64,000 bases of DNA from Alphaproteobacteria bacterium UBA6376 (GCA_002437665.1 DJQW01000001.1:531354-595353); one strand, 5' to 3'; shown: positions 1 to 10,720, counted from the first letter of the stretch. Notes: generated from the letters alone by a model not told the origin. Numbers and translations are program-made.

Positions 1-628
1 GTGCTGGCTGGGAAACCGGTTGTTCAACTGGCTGTGGTGCGACAACTGGTTCGGACGCCACCATTGTTGCGCCGATTGTTGCGTTTTTAACCGCGGTTGA
101 CTGTTCTGGCAAAACCTGAACCTGAACCTTGGACTGGCCATTCATGCCAATCTTTGCCGCCGCCGCTGGGGACAAGTCCATAATACGGGTATTTACAAAT
201 GGGCCACGATTGTTCACACGAACAACCACGGATTGACCATTGTCCAGATTGGTTACGCGTGCAATTGTTGGCAATGGCAATGTTTTGCTGGTCGCCAACA
301 TCTGGTTCATATCAAAAATTTCACCGTTGCTGGTTTTTGTGCCGTTCAGTTCGGCTGGGATAATGCCTGCGATGCCGGTCTGGTTATAAGTTAAATCTTC
401 GGCTGGGATATACTGTACGTTTTCAACCTTGTACGCGCTGCCCACATAATATTTTGGTGCCGCCGCCATCAGGTATGTGTCGTTCAGCGATTGTTCGCCA
501 CCGGTTGTAACCAGTGTTTCTTCGCCAAAACCGTCCGCGCCATAGCCCGCAGGGGCATTTGTTGCGCCGTTGTTTGCACAACCGGCCAGTAAAGCAGTCA
601 GAACTGCCAAGGAAACTATTTTTTTCAT
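1..628 (-). CDS. rlpA: RlpA-like septal ring lytic transglycosylase lipoprotein (3' end outside window)
   Basis: The reading frame starts at ATG 628 and stays open to base 1, so the C-terminus is missing. The N-terminus is a lipoprotein signal (MKKIVSLAVL, then lipobox LLAGC). The middle holds a double-psi beta-barrel of RlpA type, with NGEIFDMNQ, LPLPTIARVTNL and VVVRVNNRGPF followed by MDLSPAAAAKIGM. RlpA family proteins act at the septal peptidoglycan of Gram-negative bacteria and may cleave denuded glycans. The visible tail is Pro/Val/Gln rich, a linker that often precedes a SPOR domain, but no SPOR domain is visible here. A good Shine-Dalgarno (AAGGAG) precedes the start. Family assignment is firm; enzymatic activity is inferred. 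Confidence 0.85.
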   Translation of the reverse strand, partial: MKKIVSLAVLTALLAGCANNGATNAPAGYGADGFGEETLVTTGGEQSLNDTYLMAAAPKYYVGSAYKVENVQYIPAEDLTYNQTGIAGIIPAELNGTKTSNGEIFDMNQMLATSKTLPLPTIARVTNLDNGQSVVVRVNNRGPFVNTRIMDLSPAAAAKIGMNGQSKVQVQVLPEQSTAVKNATIGATMVASEPVVAPQPVEQPVSQPA

Positions 629-659
629 GATTTAGAACTCCTTACATTCTTATAAGAGT

Positions 660-688
660 ATTCTATCACATAAAAAACCGCGTTTCAA
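660..688 (-). promoter_or_regulatory. Promoter of rlpA
   Basis: On the minus strand TTGAAA (688-683) and TAGAAT (665-660) are separated by exactly 17 nt, close to the sigma-70 consensus. They lie about 30 nt upstream of the rlpA start, leaving room for the AAGGAG ribosome site. Confidence 0.65.
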
Positions 689-701
689 CTTTATTATTAT
701 A

Positions 702-2162
702 CTAGATTTTTCGGTCAACAACATATGCAATCGGCAGGTAAATAATCCCATACCCTGCAATCGCGGCAAACAATGTCAATATGCTGGTAATTGGTACAAA
801 CCACAACGCCACGCCCAGCATCGCCGACAATACCGCAAAGAACGCAATCGCGCGCACCGTGCGCCCATCGTGCCGCACCAGCCCCCGCGACCGGCACGCA
901 CGCCCCAACAGATAGTTTTTCAGATACCCACTGGCCACAACGCCGATTGGAATCGCCAGATACCCCGCAAACGGGAACAGTATCAAATACAACGCCGCCG
1001 CCACGCCCAATGAAATCATACTGGTGCGTACGGGCGTTTTAACATCTTGCGATGCGTACAAGGTCTTGCTGTAAATCTGGCTGACCATCATCGCGGGCAG
1101 GGCAAAAACCTGAATCATAATCGCCATTGCCACCGCGTGTGTTGATGCCGCCGTCCATGCGCCATATTGGAACAGAAATCTGATAATTGGTTCGGCCAGC
1201 ACAAACAGACCCGCCACACACGGCATAATCAGCATCATTGACCGACGCAGGGACGAATTTTGCTGAATATACACACTGCGCATATTCTTTTCAGCCAATG
1301 CATTCGATATCGACGACATCAGCACCGTGCCCACCGCCAATCCAATCATCGCAAATGGTAATTGAACGATGCGGTCTGAATAATACAGCCATGAAACCGC
1401 GCCGGACTGGAAACTGGCGACCAGTGTACCGACAATAATCGTAATCTGGTAAAATCCGTTGCCAATAATACTGATGCCCAGACGTCCAAACAGGTGTTTA
1501 ATCCCCGGTGTCCACCGTGGCCGTATCAGGTGCAGACCGAAATGCTTTCTGCGAATGCGTGCCCACAGGACGGCGAACTGAATCACGCCCGACGCCACAA
1601 CCGTGCCCGCCATAATGTACAGAACACTGTCGCGTGCAAACATCGCGGAAAACAGCAACGCGCAAATCAGCATAATATTCAGCAGCACCGGCATAAACGC
1701 CGCCAACAAGAAACGTGAAAACGCATTCAATATTGCGGACAAGAACGCCGACCCACACACAAATATCACATAGAAAAACATTATGCGCGAAATCAGCACC
1801 GTCAATTCCATTTTACCCGCATCATTGGCAAACCCAGGGGCCAATACCCACACAATCAGCGGCATAAATATTTCAAACAGAACGGTAATCCCCAGCAACA
1901 CCACCATCAGCCATGAAAATACATTCTTGGCAAAGTTGTCGTCCTTTTTCAAATCGGTGTACATGGGAATAAATATCGCGGACAGTGCCCCTTCGCCCAA
2001 CAGATCGCGGAATAAATTCGGCAATTTGAACGCCGCCAAAAACACGTCCGACAGGCGTCCCGCGCCCAGCACGCGCGCAATCAGCATATCGCGCACGAAG
2101 CCAAAAATACGACTGATGCCGGTCATTGCACCGACCCCGAAAATATGTTTGCCTAGATTCAT
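702..2162 (-). CDS. murJ: Lipid II flippase MurJ
   Basis: 486 residues, the usual size for MurJ/MviN of the MOP superfamily. It flips lipid II across the inner membrane for peptidoglycan synthesis. The N-terminal SRIFGFVRDMLIARVLGAG block and the following LPNLFRDLLGEGALSAIFIP segment are typical of MurJ, and the rest is a series of hydrophobic segments. No Shine-Dalgarno precedes ATG 2162. Instead a TATAAT box sits 7 nt before the start, so the mRNA may be leaderless. It is divergent from bamD. Confidence 0.95.
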   Translation of the reverse strand: MNLGKHIFGVGAMTGISRIFGFVRDMLIARVLGAGRLSDVFLAAFKLPNLFRDLLGEGALSAIFIPMYTDLKKDDNFAKNVFSWLMVVLLGITVLFEIFMPLIVWVLAPGFANDAGKMELTVLISRIMFFYVIFVCGSAFLSAILNAFSRFLLAAFMPVLLNIMLICALLFSAMFARDSVLYIMAGTVVASGVIQFAVLWARIRRKHFGLHLIRPRWTPGIKHLFGRLGISIIGNGFYQITIIVGTLVASFQSGAVSWLYYSDRIVQLPFAMIGLAVGTVLMSSISNALAEKNMRSVYIQQNSSLRRSMMLIMPCVAGLFVLAEPIIRFLFQYGAWTAASTHAVAMAIMIQVFALPAMMVSQIYSKTLYASQDVKTPVRTSMISLGVAAALYLILFPFAGYLAIPIGVVASGYLKNYLLGRACRSRGLVRHDGRTVRAIAFFAVLSAMLGVALWFVPITSILTLFAAIAGYGIIYLPIAYVVDRKI

Positions 2163-2169
2163 GGTTTGG

Positions 2170-2199
2170 ATTATACTGCTGTTCGTGATATAAAATCAA
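2170..2199 (-). promoter_or_regulatory. Promoter of murJ, probable leaderless start
   Basis: TTGATT (2199-2194), an 18-nt spacer, then TATAAT (2175-2170). Only 7 nt (2169-2163) separate the -10 box from the murJ ATG, so transcription would begin at or next to the A of the start codon. Confidence 0.6.
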
Positions 2200-2210
2200 G
2201 GCAGGAATAA

Positions 2211-2930
2211 ATGAAAAAAATAATTGCGTTATGTATGGCGACTTTTGCGCTGGCATCGTGTGGCGGTAAAACGGAAATCGACCCGCAGCAGACATTGCCA
2301 GAAATATACGCCACCGCGTACGAGAAATTTAATGACAAGGATTACGAGGGGGCGGCCACCGAATTTGCGCGCGCCGAAACCCAATACCCGTCCAGTCCAT
2401 GGGCCGCAGATGCCCTGATTATGGCGGCGTATTCACAATATTTGGATGACGATTTCGCGGGGGCAATTCTGTCAGTTGACCGCTTTATGCGATTCCACCC
2501 TGGCCACGCGGACGTGCCGTATATGTTGTACCTGCGCGGAATGTGCTATTATCGTCAGGTCAGCGATGTTCGTCGTGAACCCGGTATGTCAGCGTACGCG
2601 TTGCAACAGTTTCAACAGTTGACCCAGCGTTTCCCAAATTCGCCATATGCGAAAAACGCCGAAAACAAGATGTTGATTTTGAAAAACTATTTGGCGGGCA
2701 AGGTTATGTATTCCGCGCGTGCTGAAATGAAACAGCAGAATTGGCCGGCGGCGATTTCGCACCTGCAATCAGTGGTGTCTGGTGCGCAAGAAACCGTCAT
2801 GACGCCAGAGGCCCTGTATCGTCTGACCGAATGTTATACGGCAATCGGCCTGCCACAACAGGCATCGGGCTATGCCGATATGTTACGGACAAATTTCCCA
2901 GACAACGATTGGACAAAGAAACTGAAATAA
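2211..2930 (+). CDS. bamD: Outer membrane protein assembly factor BamD
   Basis: 239 residues with a lipoprotein signal (MKKIIALCMATFALASC, lipobox ALASC) and TPR-like helical repeats: YEKFNDKDYEGAATEF at about 36-51, then QLTQRFPNSPYAKNAENKM in the middle. BamD is the essential lipoprotein of the BAM complex that inserts beta-barrel proteins into the outer membrane, working with BamA on the periplasmic side. An AGGA site lies before ATG. The gene is divergent from murJ and ends at a bidirectional terminator shared with dcd. Confidence 0.93.
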   Translation: MKKIIALCMATFALASCGGKTEIDPQQTLPEIYATAYEKFNDKDYEGAATEFARAETQYPSSPWAADALIMAAYSQYLDDDFAGAILSVDRFMRFHPGHADVPYMLYLRGMCYYRQVSDVRREPGMSAYALQQFQQLTQRFPNSPYAKNAENKMLILKNYLAGKVMYSARAEMKQQNWPAAISHLQSVVSGAQETVMTPEALYRLTECYTAIGLPQQASGYADMLRTNFPDNDWTKKLK

Positions 2931-2934
2931 AAAA

Positions 2935-2956
2935 ACGCCCGTTTGGGCGTTTTTTT
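2935..2956. terminator. Bidirectional terminator between bamD and dcd
   Basis: ACGCCC/GGGCGT stem with a GTTT loop, T-tract at 2951-2956 and A-tract before the stem, so it can serve both converging genes. Confidence 0.85.
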
Positions 2957-3722
2957 AACGTTTGTGTGCGTAAAATTGTTCGTACATGTCGTCCATTGGT
3001 GTTACTGGTGGGCGAACATCTTCGATTGGAATTACTGCCGCGGGTGTCGGGCCCATTTGGCGATTATAGTGACTGGACGCGTTCGCATCATACGGCTTGC
3101 GTTCGCCAGTAAATTCTTCGTAATAAATCTGGCCAATGCGCATATTTGGATACACAACCGTTGGGTACAGAACGCGGATTTCCAATGTCCATTGCCCACA
3201 GAATCCATCGTCGCCACGCCCCGCCGTGTGGTGGTTCAAAATAAAGTTGCGTCCAACCGACGATTTGCCATCGATGTACGGGAACAGGTTGCGGGTTTCT
3301 GTATATTCCACCGTCGCCCCCAGATAGCCAATTTCAGGCGACAAAATAACGCCGGATTCCGGAATAACGATTTTTGTCGTGTCATGCGAACGCTTGCTGC
3401 ATGGGTCAAGCAGGTATTTCGGATTGCGAATATCAAATTCTTCGGGTGAATTTTTGTAAATCACATTGTACGACAGGTCATTATAGAACCAATCGCGCAT
3501 GGAATAATCGCGACGCTTTGGGTCATATACAATCACGGGCTTCATACCATGTGGAATTGTGTGGGTGTACACCTTTAACACATTGTCCAGATGCAGGTCA
3601 TAACTGTTGCTGCCCAGACATTTTTCGCTAAACGGTGTGATAATGATGTCTGATTTGCCCCCAGGATTGTCCATATTTGGTGTGCGCATGCGACGCAGAA
3701 TTTCAGGGCCGGTAAGTTGCAT
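2955..3722 (-). CDS. dcd: dCTP deaminase (extended form)
   Basis: 255 residues from ATG 3722, chosen because AAAGG lies 10 nt upstream and the family N-terminus begins MQLTGPEILRRM. The dCTP deaminase/dUTPase core is clear: ILSPEIGYLGATVEY, then GKSSVGRN, HHTAGRGDDGF and WTLEI. The enzyme supplies dUTP for dTMP synthesis. It is longer than the usual roughly 190 residues because of an insertion at about residues 55-110 (Tyr/Arg/Asp rich) and a C-terminal tail. Family certain; whether it is mono- or bifunctional cannot be read here. Confidence 0.85.
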   Translation of the reverse strand: MQLTGPEILRRMRTPNMDNPGGKSDIIITPFSEKCLGSNSYDLHLDNVLKVYTHTIPHGMKPVIVYDPKRRDYSMRDWFYNDLSYNVIYKNSPEEFDIRNPKYLLDPCSKRSHDTTKIVIPESGVILSPEIGYLGATVEYTETRNLFPYIDGKSSVGRNFILNHHTAGRGDDGFCGQWTLEIRVLYPTVVYPNMRIGQIYYEEFTGERKPYDANASSHYNRQMGPTPAAVIPIEDVRPPVTPMDDMYEQFYAHKR

Positions 3723-3804
3723 TTTTGCATTGCCTTTGGTTTCGTGTTGCATTCTCTCTGGTACGCAAATTCTACAATGCGCGCGCGGATTTGCAAGATT
3801 TTTG

Positions 3805-3832
3805 TTCACTTTTAGATTTGGTGTGGTATTCT
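3805..3832 (+). promoter_or_regulatory. Promoter of era, probable leaderless start
   Basis: TATTCT (3827-3832) lies 7 nt before the era ATG (3840) and no Shine-Dalgarno is present. A weak -35 (TTCACT, 3805-3810) is 16 nt upstream of the -10 box. Confidence 0.5.
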
Positions 3833-3839
3833 GCCCGAC

Positions 3840-4745
3840 ATGAATACACAAAATACACAAACTTATTCTGGATTCGTGGCCATTGTTGGCCCGACCAATG
3901 CTGGCAAAAGTACCCTGTTAAATCAAATCATGGGGCGCAAGGTGTCAATTGTTTCGCACAAGGTTCAGACCACGCGAACAAACCTGCGTGCCGTGAAAAT
4001 GGTGGGCACGCGCCAGTTGATTTTTGTCGATACCCCCGGGGTGTTCGTGCCAAAGCGTCGATTGGATCGGGCAATGGTTGGTGCGGCAATGACGGCGATA
4101 TCAGATGCGGATGCGGTCTTGCTGATTATGGATGCGCAAAAGGGAATTACGCAAACCATTCGCGATTTGGTTGAAAAAATCCATGGCCATAAGAACCTGT
4201 TCGTCGCATTGAACAAGGTTGACGCGATTAAAAAGCAAGATTTGCTGCCGATTGTCGCCGAATTGTCCCAGATGGCGGACTGGCGCGAAATATTCATGAT
4301 TTCGGCACTGAAAAACGACGGGGTTGATGGTATGTTGGACGCGCTGGCCGCGGTAATGCCGGCGTCGCCATATATGTTTGATGCATCTGACGCGGTGGAC
4401 GTACCTGATAACCTGTACCTGTCGGAATTGACACGGGAAAAGATTTATAAATATATTCACCAAGAATTGCCGTATCACATCAATGTCTTGACCGAACGGG
4501 TGGATGTTGACGCGGATGGTGTCTTGGACATATATCAAAAAATCGCCGTTCAAAATGACGCACATAAAAAGATTGTAATTGGCCGTGGTGGTGAACAATT
4601 AAAGCAAATCGGCACAGCCGCCCGCCATGATATTCAGGATCAGTGGGGCGTGAATGCGCGCCTGCACCTGTTCGTGCGTGTTGAACCCGATTGGGAAAAC
4701 AAGGCCGAAAATTACGAAGATCAAGGGTTGGAGTTCACAAAATAA
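3840..4745 (+). CDS. era: GTPase Era
   Basis: 301 residues. P-loop GPTNAGKST at about residues 17-25, DTPG (G3) near 64, NKVD (G4) near 124, and a C-terminal KH domain with VIGRGGEQLKQIG near 245. Era binds 16S rRNA and assists 30S ribosome assembly, linking it to growth. No ribosome site precedes the ATG. It begins a run era-queA-M16 peptidase on one strand, with queA starting 1 nt after the era stop. Confidence 0.96.
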   Translation: MNTQNTQTYSGFVAIVGPTNAGKSTLLNQIMGRKVSIVSHKVQTTRTNLRAVKMVGTRQLIFVDTPGVFVPKRRLDRAMVGAAMTAISDADAVLLIMDAQKGITQTIRDLVEKIHGHKNLFVALNKVDAIKKQDLLPIVAELSQMADWREIFMISALKNDGVDGMLDALAAVMPASPYMFDASDAVDVPDNLYLSELTREKIYKYIHQELPYHINVLTERVDVDADGVLDIYQKIAVQNDAHKKIVIGRGGEQLKQIGTAARHDIQDQWGVNARLHLFVRVEPDWENKAENYEDQGLEFTK

Positions 4746-4746
4746 A

Positions 4747-5805
4747 ATGCTGCACACATCGGATTTTGATTTTGAATTACCCACCGAATTGATTGCGTCG
4801 CACCCATTGGCGCGTCGCGATGCATCACGTATGCTGGTGGTGAAAAATTCCCATCCATTGGAATTGGCGGATCGGCATATTCGTGACTTTTTGGATTATA
4901 TTCGCCCGGGCGACGTCGTGGTGTTTAATAATTCGCGTGTGATTCCGGCGCGTTTTGATGCGACCGACACGGCGGGTCACGAATACGAAATCACACTGCA
5001 TACCGCGGCGGGTGGCAACCTGTGGTGGGGATTGTGCAAGAAATTCACGCGCATCGCGGTTGGCGATATATTGACAATGACCGACGGCACGCAAATCCGT
5101 GTGGTGGATTCTGACGCCGACAGTGGCCTGAAACTGGAATTTTTATGCGATGATGTGTTCGCGGTTTTGAATAAAATCGGCAAAATGCCATTGCCACCGT
5201 ACATGCATCGTGATCAAGAGGATTCCGACCGTGAACGTTACCAGACCGTCTATGCTGACCCAATCGGGTCAATGGCGGCCCCAACGGCGGGATTACACTT
5301 TACACCCGAATTGATGGACGAAATCGCACGTCGTGGTGCACAGATTGTCAAGGTTACCCTGCACGTCGGCGCGGGCACATGGATGCCGGTCAAGACCGAA
5401 GATTTAACCCAGCACAAAATGCACAGTGAATGGTGTCAGATTACGCCCGCGCAGGCGGACATTATAAACAACGCAAATCGCGTTATTGCGGTTGGAACGA
5501 CATCGATGCGTACACTGGAAAGTGCGGCAATACGCAACTGTGCATTGCCGGAGTCAGAGCGTCACCGCCGTGTTGTGCCATTTTGTGATACAACCGATAT
5601 ATTTATTACCCCCGGGTACGCGTTCGGGGCGGTGGATGTACTGTTGACCAATTTCCATTTGCCAAAATCGACACTGTTTATGTTGGTTTCGGCGTTTGCA
5701 GGTCTGGATGAAATGAAGGCCGCATACGCGCACGCGGTGGCGGAAAAATACAGATTCTTTTCATACGGCGATTGTTGCCTGTTATTCAAAAAGGACGTGC
5801 AATGA
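4747..5805 (+). CDS. queA: tRNA preQ1(34) S-adenosylmethionine ribosyltransferase-isomerase QueA
   Basis: 352 residues from ATG 4747, which follows a GGAG element. The frame is open further upstream, but that part overlaps era and lacks family similarity. Typical features are DFDFELPTELIASHP, VVVFNNSRVIPAR, AAPTAGLHFTPELM, HVGAGTW and NFHLPKSTLFMLVSAF. QueA transfers the ribosyl part of SAM to preQ1 in tRNA to make epoxyqueuosine. The tgt gene of the same pathway lies 1.3 kb downstream. Confidence 0.95.
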   Translation: MLHTSDFDFELPTELIASHPLARRDASRMLVVKNSHPLELADRHIRDFLDYIRPGDVVVFNNSRVIPARFDATDTAGHEYEITLHTAAGGNLWWGLCKKFTRIAVGDILTMTDGTQIRVVDSDADSGLKLEFLCDDVFAVLNKIGKMPLPPYMHRDQEDSDRERYQTVYADPIGSMAAPTAGLHFTPELMDEIARRGAQIVKVTLHVGAGTWMPVKTEDLTQHKMHSEWCQITPAQADIINNANRVIAVGTTSMRTLESAAIRNCALPESERHRRVVPFCDTTDIFITPGYAFGAVDVLLTNFHLPKSTLFMLVSAFAGLDEMKAAYAHAVAEKYRFFSYGDCCLLFKKDVQ

Positions 5806-7076
5806 AATTTGAACCAACACTGCATAAACTGCCCAGCGGTCTGACGGTAATCCTTGATCCGATGGATTTGGAAACCACGACAATAAGTGTGTTGTTCAAG
5901 ACGGGGTCGCGTGATGAAACGCCTGCCGAGATGGGCATTACCCATTTTTGCGAGCATATGTTGTGCAAGGGTACAACGCGTTTTCCAACGTCACGTGCGT
6001 TTGACAATTTTATGGATTTTAACGGTGGCACGAAAAATGCACGCACAAACAATACAGCGTTGGAATTATGTGGACGCATTTTGGCAGAAAACGCAAATCT
6101 GTTGTTGGATGTGTTTGCCGACCAGTTGCAAAATTCGCTGTTTGACCCAGAAAAAATTGAAGTGGAACGTACCGTTATCAAGGACGAATTGCGTCGTGCA
6201 TCGGACAAACCCGAACGCCAGTTGATAGATTTTATATCTGGAAAACTGTTTAATTATGCAACCGGTTCTTTGCGTACATTGGGTACGTACGAAACAATCG
6301 ATTCTTTTACGCGTGACCAAATGTTGGCATTCTTGCAACGTCGCCTGTCCGCCCAGAATTGCATAATCACCGTGTCTGGCAAGATTATTGATGCCGACGA
6401 TATGTTGACGCATATTACGGAAAAATTTGCGTTTTTGGGCACGCATTTTGTGCCAATGAATACCAGTATCACGTACACACCAACGGTTGCACATAACCCA
6501 CGCCCAGACGATAAAAACATAAAATTGCGCATATTGTTCCCTGATATCTGGCCACTGGAATACGAATGCCGCTTTAATAATAAATGCGTGGGCAAATTCG
6601 AACGTTTCTTGGGCCGCCAGTTATTTGACGTTGTGCGTCGCGAAAACGGGTTGGTCTATGGATTACAGATGACGGGCTATGGTAATGAAGAGTTTGGAGT
6701 CAGTGGCGTTGCAACCGAAACCGCGCCGGAAAATATTGAACGCGTGGTTGCACTGATTGCAAAAACCGCACACCGTGTGTACACCGAAAATCCAATCACA
6801 GATGATGATTTGATACGTTTTACGCATAAAAATAAATTGGGTAATGCCGATTGGTTGGAATCTGCGTCCCAACGCATGGCAACATTGATTGACTTTTATG
6901 CCGATTATGGCCGCCTGTACGATTTTTATGAATCAAATCGTATGGTTGACAGTATTCGTCGTGACGATGTCATTAAAAATTCACGTGGTTATTTTGATGG
7001 CGCAATGTCCATTATTACCCAAGGGGCGACGTTTAGTGCCGACTTGGCGGACATCTGGCACGAAAATTTCAAATAA
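5802..7076 (+). CDS. M16 family zinc peptidase
   Basis: 424 residues. The start at 5802 overlaps the queA stop (ATGA) and has AAGGA before it. The inverted zinc motif HxxEH reads HFCEHM near residue 49, and the downstream region EVERTVIKDELRRASDKPERQL fits the third zinc ligand helix of M16 peptidases (pitrilysin/processing peptidase family). The C-terminal half has the usual second M16 fold, with GRQLFDVVRRENGLVYGL. Substrate unknown. It is translationally coupled to queA. Confidence 0.88.
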   Translation: MKFEPTLHKLPSGLTVILDPMDLETTTISVLFKTGSRDETPAEMGITHFCEHMLCKGTTRFPTSRAFDNFMDFNGGTKNARTNNTALELCGRILAENANLLLDVFADQLQNSLFDPEKIEVERTVIKDELRRASDKPERQLIDFISGKLFNYATGSLRTLGTYETIDSFTRDQMLAFLQRRLSAQNCIITVSGKIIDADDMLTHITEKFAFLGTHFVPMNTSITYTPTVAHNPRPDDKNIKLRILFPDIWPLEYECRFNNKCVGKFERFLGRQLFDVVRRENGLVYGLQMTGYGNEEFGVSGVATETAPENIERVVALIAKTAHRVYTENPITDDDLIRFTHKNKLGNADWLESASQRMATLIDFYADYGRLYDFYESNRMVDSIRRDDVIKNSRGYFDGAMSIITQGATFSADLADIWHENFK

Positions 7077-7114
7077 TTGATTTCGATTTGCGTACGACAA
7101 AAAACATGCTATGA

Positions 7115-8661
<1,547 letters not shown>

Positions 8662-8692
8662 ATCAAACGCCAAACCAAGGGAGGGCAAAACA

Positions 8693-9676
8693 ATGGCAAA
8701 AAAACAAATAGAGGTAATTGAACGCGATGGCGCAAAAACTGTCGCCAAAAAGACGTCTTATATCACATGGGTAAAGCGTGTGTTTGCGATTGTGTCCGTG
8801 GTGTGGATTGCGCTGGTCGTGTGGACGCCACTGCATATCAAAAACACGTATTCGGGCCCGATAAAGAAATCGATTGTTGTGTCGATGTTCTTTGACCTGC
8901 AACGCAATATCGCGACACAGTACGAAAACCTGTTGGACGGTATTAAAAAATCCATCAATTTGGAAAAACCGGTGTCTTTTGCCATTGACAAGGTCAAGGT
9001 TGCCGAAAACGCCGTGGCTAAGGTAACAGATGCCACCGCTGATGCGAAAAAGACCACGGGTCAGGCAACCAAGGCAACATCTGATGCAAAACAGGTGACT
9101 GGCCTGATTGGAAAATTCGGTGTCAAAACGGGTGGTTTGGACAAGGCGATTGATGCCGCTGACAAGAATATAGCCAAGGCAAATCAGGCCGTCGCCCGCG
9201 TGGATGACACCGCCGCATTGGTCAACAGCAAACTGGACAGCGTTGAACGCGAACTGACATCTGTATTACAGGTTCAGATTGACCAAATGATTGACGAAGC
9301 AATCAAGAAACAACTGGACAAAGGTACGGGCGGTTTGGGCACAACATTGCTGACCAACTATGGGATTCAGCACGTTTATCCATGGCGTCCATCATCATGG
9401 CCGGTCGCAACAAAAATCTATAACGACCTGTCTAAATCCAGTTTAAGCACCATTCAAATCATCACCAGCACGGTCGATAAATACTTCGGCTATGTCGCAT
9501 GGGGATTGGTCATTGCCGCATGGGCGGTTGGTGCGCTGGTGTGGTTGATGCTGTTCAAGAAAGTCAAAGCAATGATTGCACCATTTATCGTATGTCCACG
9601 CTGTGGCCACACATTTGCCGACAAGCGTACCGCATATGGTATTTTGAAGGCACTGCAACCGTGGAAATGGTTATAA
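8693..9676 (+). CDS. Hypothetical two-TM protein with coiled coil and C-terminal CxxC
   Basis: 327 residues from ATG 8693, chosen for the AGGGAGG site upstream. A TM segment lies at about 29-46 (VFAIVSVVWIALVVW), then an Ala/Lys/Asp-rich heptad-like stretch at about 85-195 (repeats of KVTDATADAKKT type) that should be helical. A second TM lies near 265-290 (VAWGLVIAAWAVGALVWLMLF), followed by a cytosolic CPRCGHTF knuckle near 303. Such a layout suggests a membrane-anchored scaffold, but no family is recognised. Confidence 0.65.
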   Translation: MAKKQIEVIERDGAKTVAKKTSYITWVKRVFAIVSVVWIALVVWTPLHIKNTYSGPIKKSIVVSMFFDLQRNIATQYENLLDGIKKSINLEKPVSFAIDKVKVAENAVAKVTDATADAKKTTGQATKATSDAKQVTGLIGKFGVKTGGLDKAIDAADKNIAKANQAVARVDDTAALVNSKLDSVERELTSVLQVQIDQMIDEAIKKQLDKGTGGLGTTLLTNYGIQHVYPWRPSSWPVATKIYNDLSKSSLSTIQIITSTVDKYFGYVAWGLVIAAWAVGALVWLMLFKKVKAMIAPFIVCPRCGHTFADKRTAYGILKALQPWKWL

Positions 9677-9679
9677 ACG

Positions 9680-9868
9680 ATGAATCCATACGTATTATTT
9701 TGTTACTGTAATATCATGCGTGATATGCGCAGTTTGCGCCGTTTCTTGGCGACGATGGATGCGCGCATGCGTACTCGTCGCGGTATGAATGCACGGATGG
9801 TCACGCGTCGATACGCCACGTCGCGTGCAATGATTCAGCGCAAATATTCGCGCCAAAAAAGAATCTGA
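9680..9868 (+). CDS. Small Arg-rich hypothetical protein
   Basis: 62 residues, very Arg- and Met-rich (MRDMRSLRRFLATMDARMR). It sits 3 nt after the preceding gene and 13 nt before the next, so it fits a continuous operon, and it uses the CGT/CGC Arg codons common in neighbouring genes. There is no clear ribosome site at 9680. An in-frame ATG at 9716 is an alternative. Could be a small nucleic-acid-binding peptide or a spurious frame. Confidence 0.4.
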   Translation: MNPYVLFCYCNIMRDMRSLRRFLATMDARMRTRRGMNARMVTRRYATSRAMIQRKYSRQKRI

Positions 9869-9881
9869 ATGGGGGACGCAT

Positions 9882-10160
9882 ATGCCAGAAACAACAAAGG
9901 TCAAATTGGATCAAAGCGTTTTTGACGACGCGTACCGCGTCAGATTATCAGGATTGCGATACACCGCGATTGCAGGTTGTGCCGTGATGGGAACATTACT
10001 GTTGGGCAGTGTCGTCACCCAGTTGCAACAGGCAAATGAACTGAGAAAACAAGAAATCCAGTTAAAACAACGTGAACTGGATTTACGTGCGCGCCAGCAT
10101 ACGCTGGATTCATTGCGGTTTGAATATTTGCAGAAAAATATGTCAAATCGCCGAAAATAA
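9882..10160 (+). CDS. Hypothetical one-TM coiled-coil protein
   Basis: 92 residues with GGGGGA before the start. One TM segment at about 28-48 (AGCAVMGTLLLGSVVTQL) is followed by a charged helical stretch rich in Gln, Glu, Lys and Arg (RKQEIQLKQRELDLRAR), predicted coiled coil. Last gene of the unknown block after tgt. Family not recognised. Confidence 0.6.
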   Translation: MPETTKVKLDQSVFDDAYRVRLSGLRYTAIAGCAVMGTLLLGSVVTQLQQANELRKQEIQLKQRELDLRARQHTLDSLRFEYLQKNMSNRRK

Positions 10161-10204
10161 TGCTTGCATTCTGATAAAGAATATGTCAGAATATGCCACG
10201 CAGT

Positions 10205-10281
10205 GCGAGCGTAGCTCAGTTGGCTAGAGCGCAACCTTGCCAAGGTTGAGGTCGAGGGTTCGAGCCCCTTTGCTCGCACCA
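10205..10281 (+). tRNA. tRNA-Gly(GCC)
   Basis: Complete cloverleaf: acceptor 10205-10211/10271-10277, D arm GCTC/GAGC, anticodon stem CAACC/GGTTG with loop TTGCCAA (anticodon GCC at 10239-10241), T arm with TTCGAGC loop, and an encoded CCA at 10279-10281. A terminator follows within 12 nt, so it is a single-gene unit. Confidence 0.95.
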
Positions 10282-10292
10282 GATATTCAAGA

Positions 10293-10314
10293 CCACCCAT
10301 TCGGGTGGTTTTTT
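10293..10314 (+). terminator. Terminator after tRNA-Gly
   Basis: CCACCC/GGGTGG stem with a 4-nt loop and a T-tract at 10309-10314. Confidence 0.85.
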
Positions 10315-10377
10315 GTTTTATTGATTGCGGGGGCAAAAAGTGGTAAAATACTGGGGACTTAGATAAAGGGGGGCACA

Positions 10378-10662
10378 ATGCCAAAACAAGTAAAAGAAAT
10401 CAACAAAACAGAAACACTGTTATCTGAAATCAATACCAAGATAGGCTATTTTGCGAAATTCTTGTGGTACACAATTATGGCATATTTGCTGGGCGCGCTG
10501 ATGTGTGCGTTTGGCTTGGGATTTATGGCCACAGAATTTGACGGTCTGATTTTATTGGGACTGTTGTTTGTGTTGTTTGGCGTCGGACTGGCGGTAACAA
10601 TGTTCATCTTGTCATTGTTGTCATTGCGCCGCGCGACCAAGAATATCGGCTGCATTGAATAA
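10378..10662 (+). CDS. Small two-TM membrane protein, unknown
   Basis: 94 residues. A strong AAGGGGGG ribosome site precedes ATG. After a charged cytosolic N-terminus come two hydrophobic segments at about 32-52 (WYTIMAYLLGALMCAFGLGFM) and 58-84 (LILLGLLFVLFGVGLAVTMF), then a short basic tail. No recognised family. It lies just upstream of the interrupted FkbH-like gene, but the base composition differs and they need not be linked. Confidence 0.6.
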   Translation: MPKQVKEINKTETLLSEINTKIGYFAKFLWYTIMAYLLGALMCAFGLGFMATEFDGLILLGLLFVLFGVGLAVTMFILSLLSLRRATKNIGCIE

Positions 10663-10720
10663 GTTTGACTATAATAGACGTTCCTGTTCCATATTCAAGA
10701 TTATCGGGAGAAAAGTGCAA

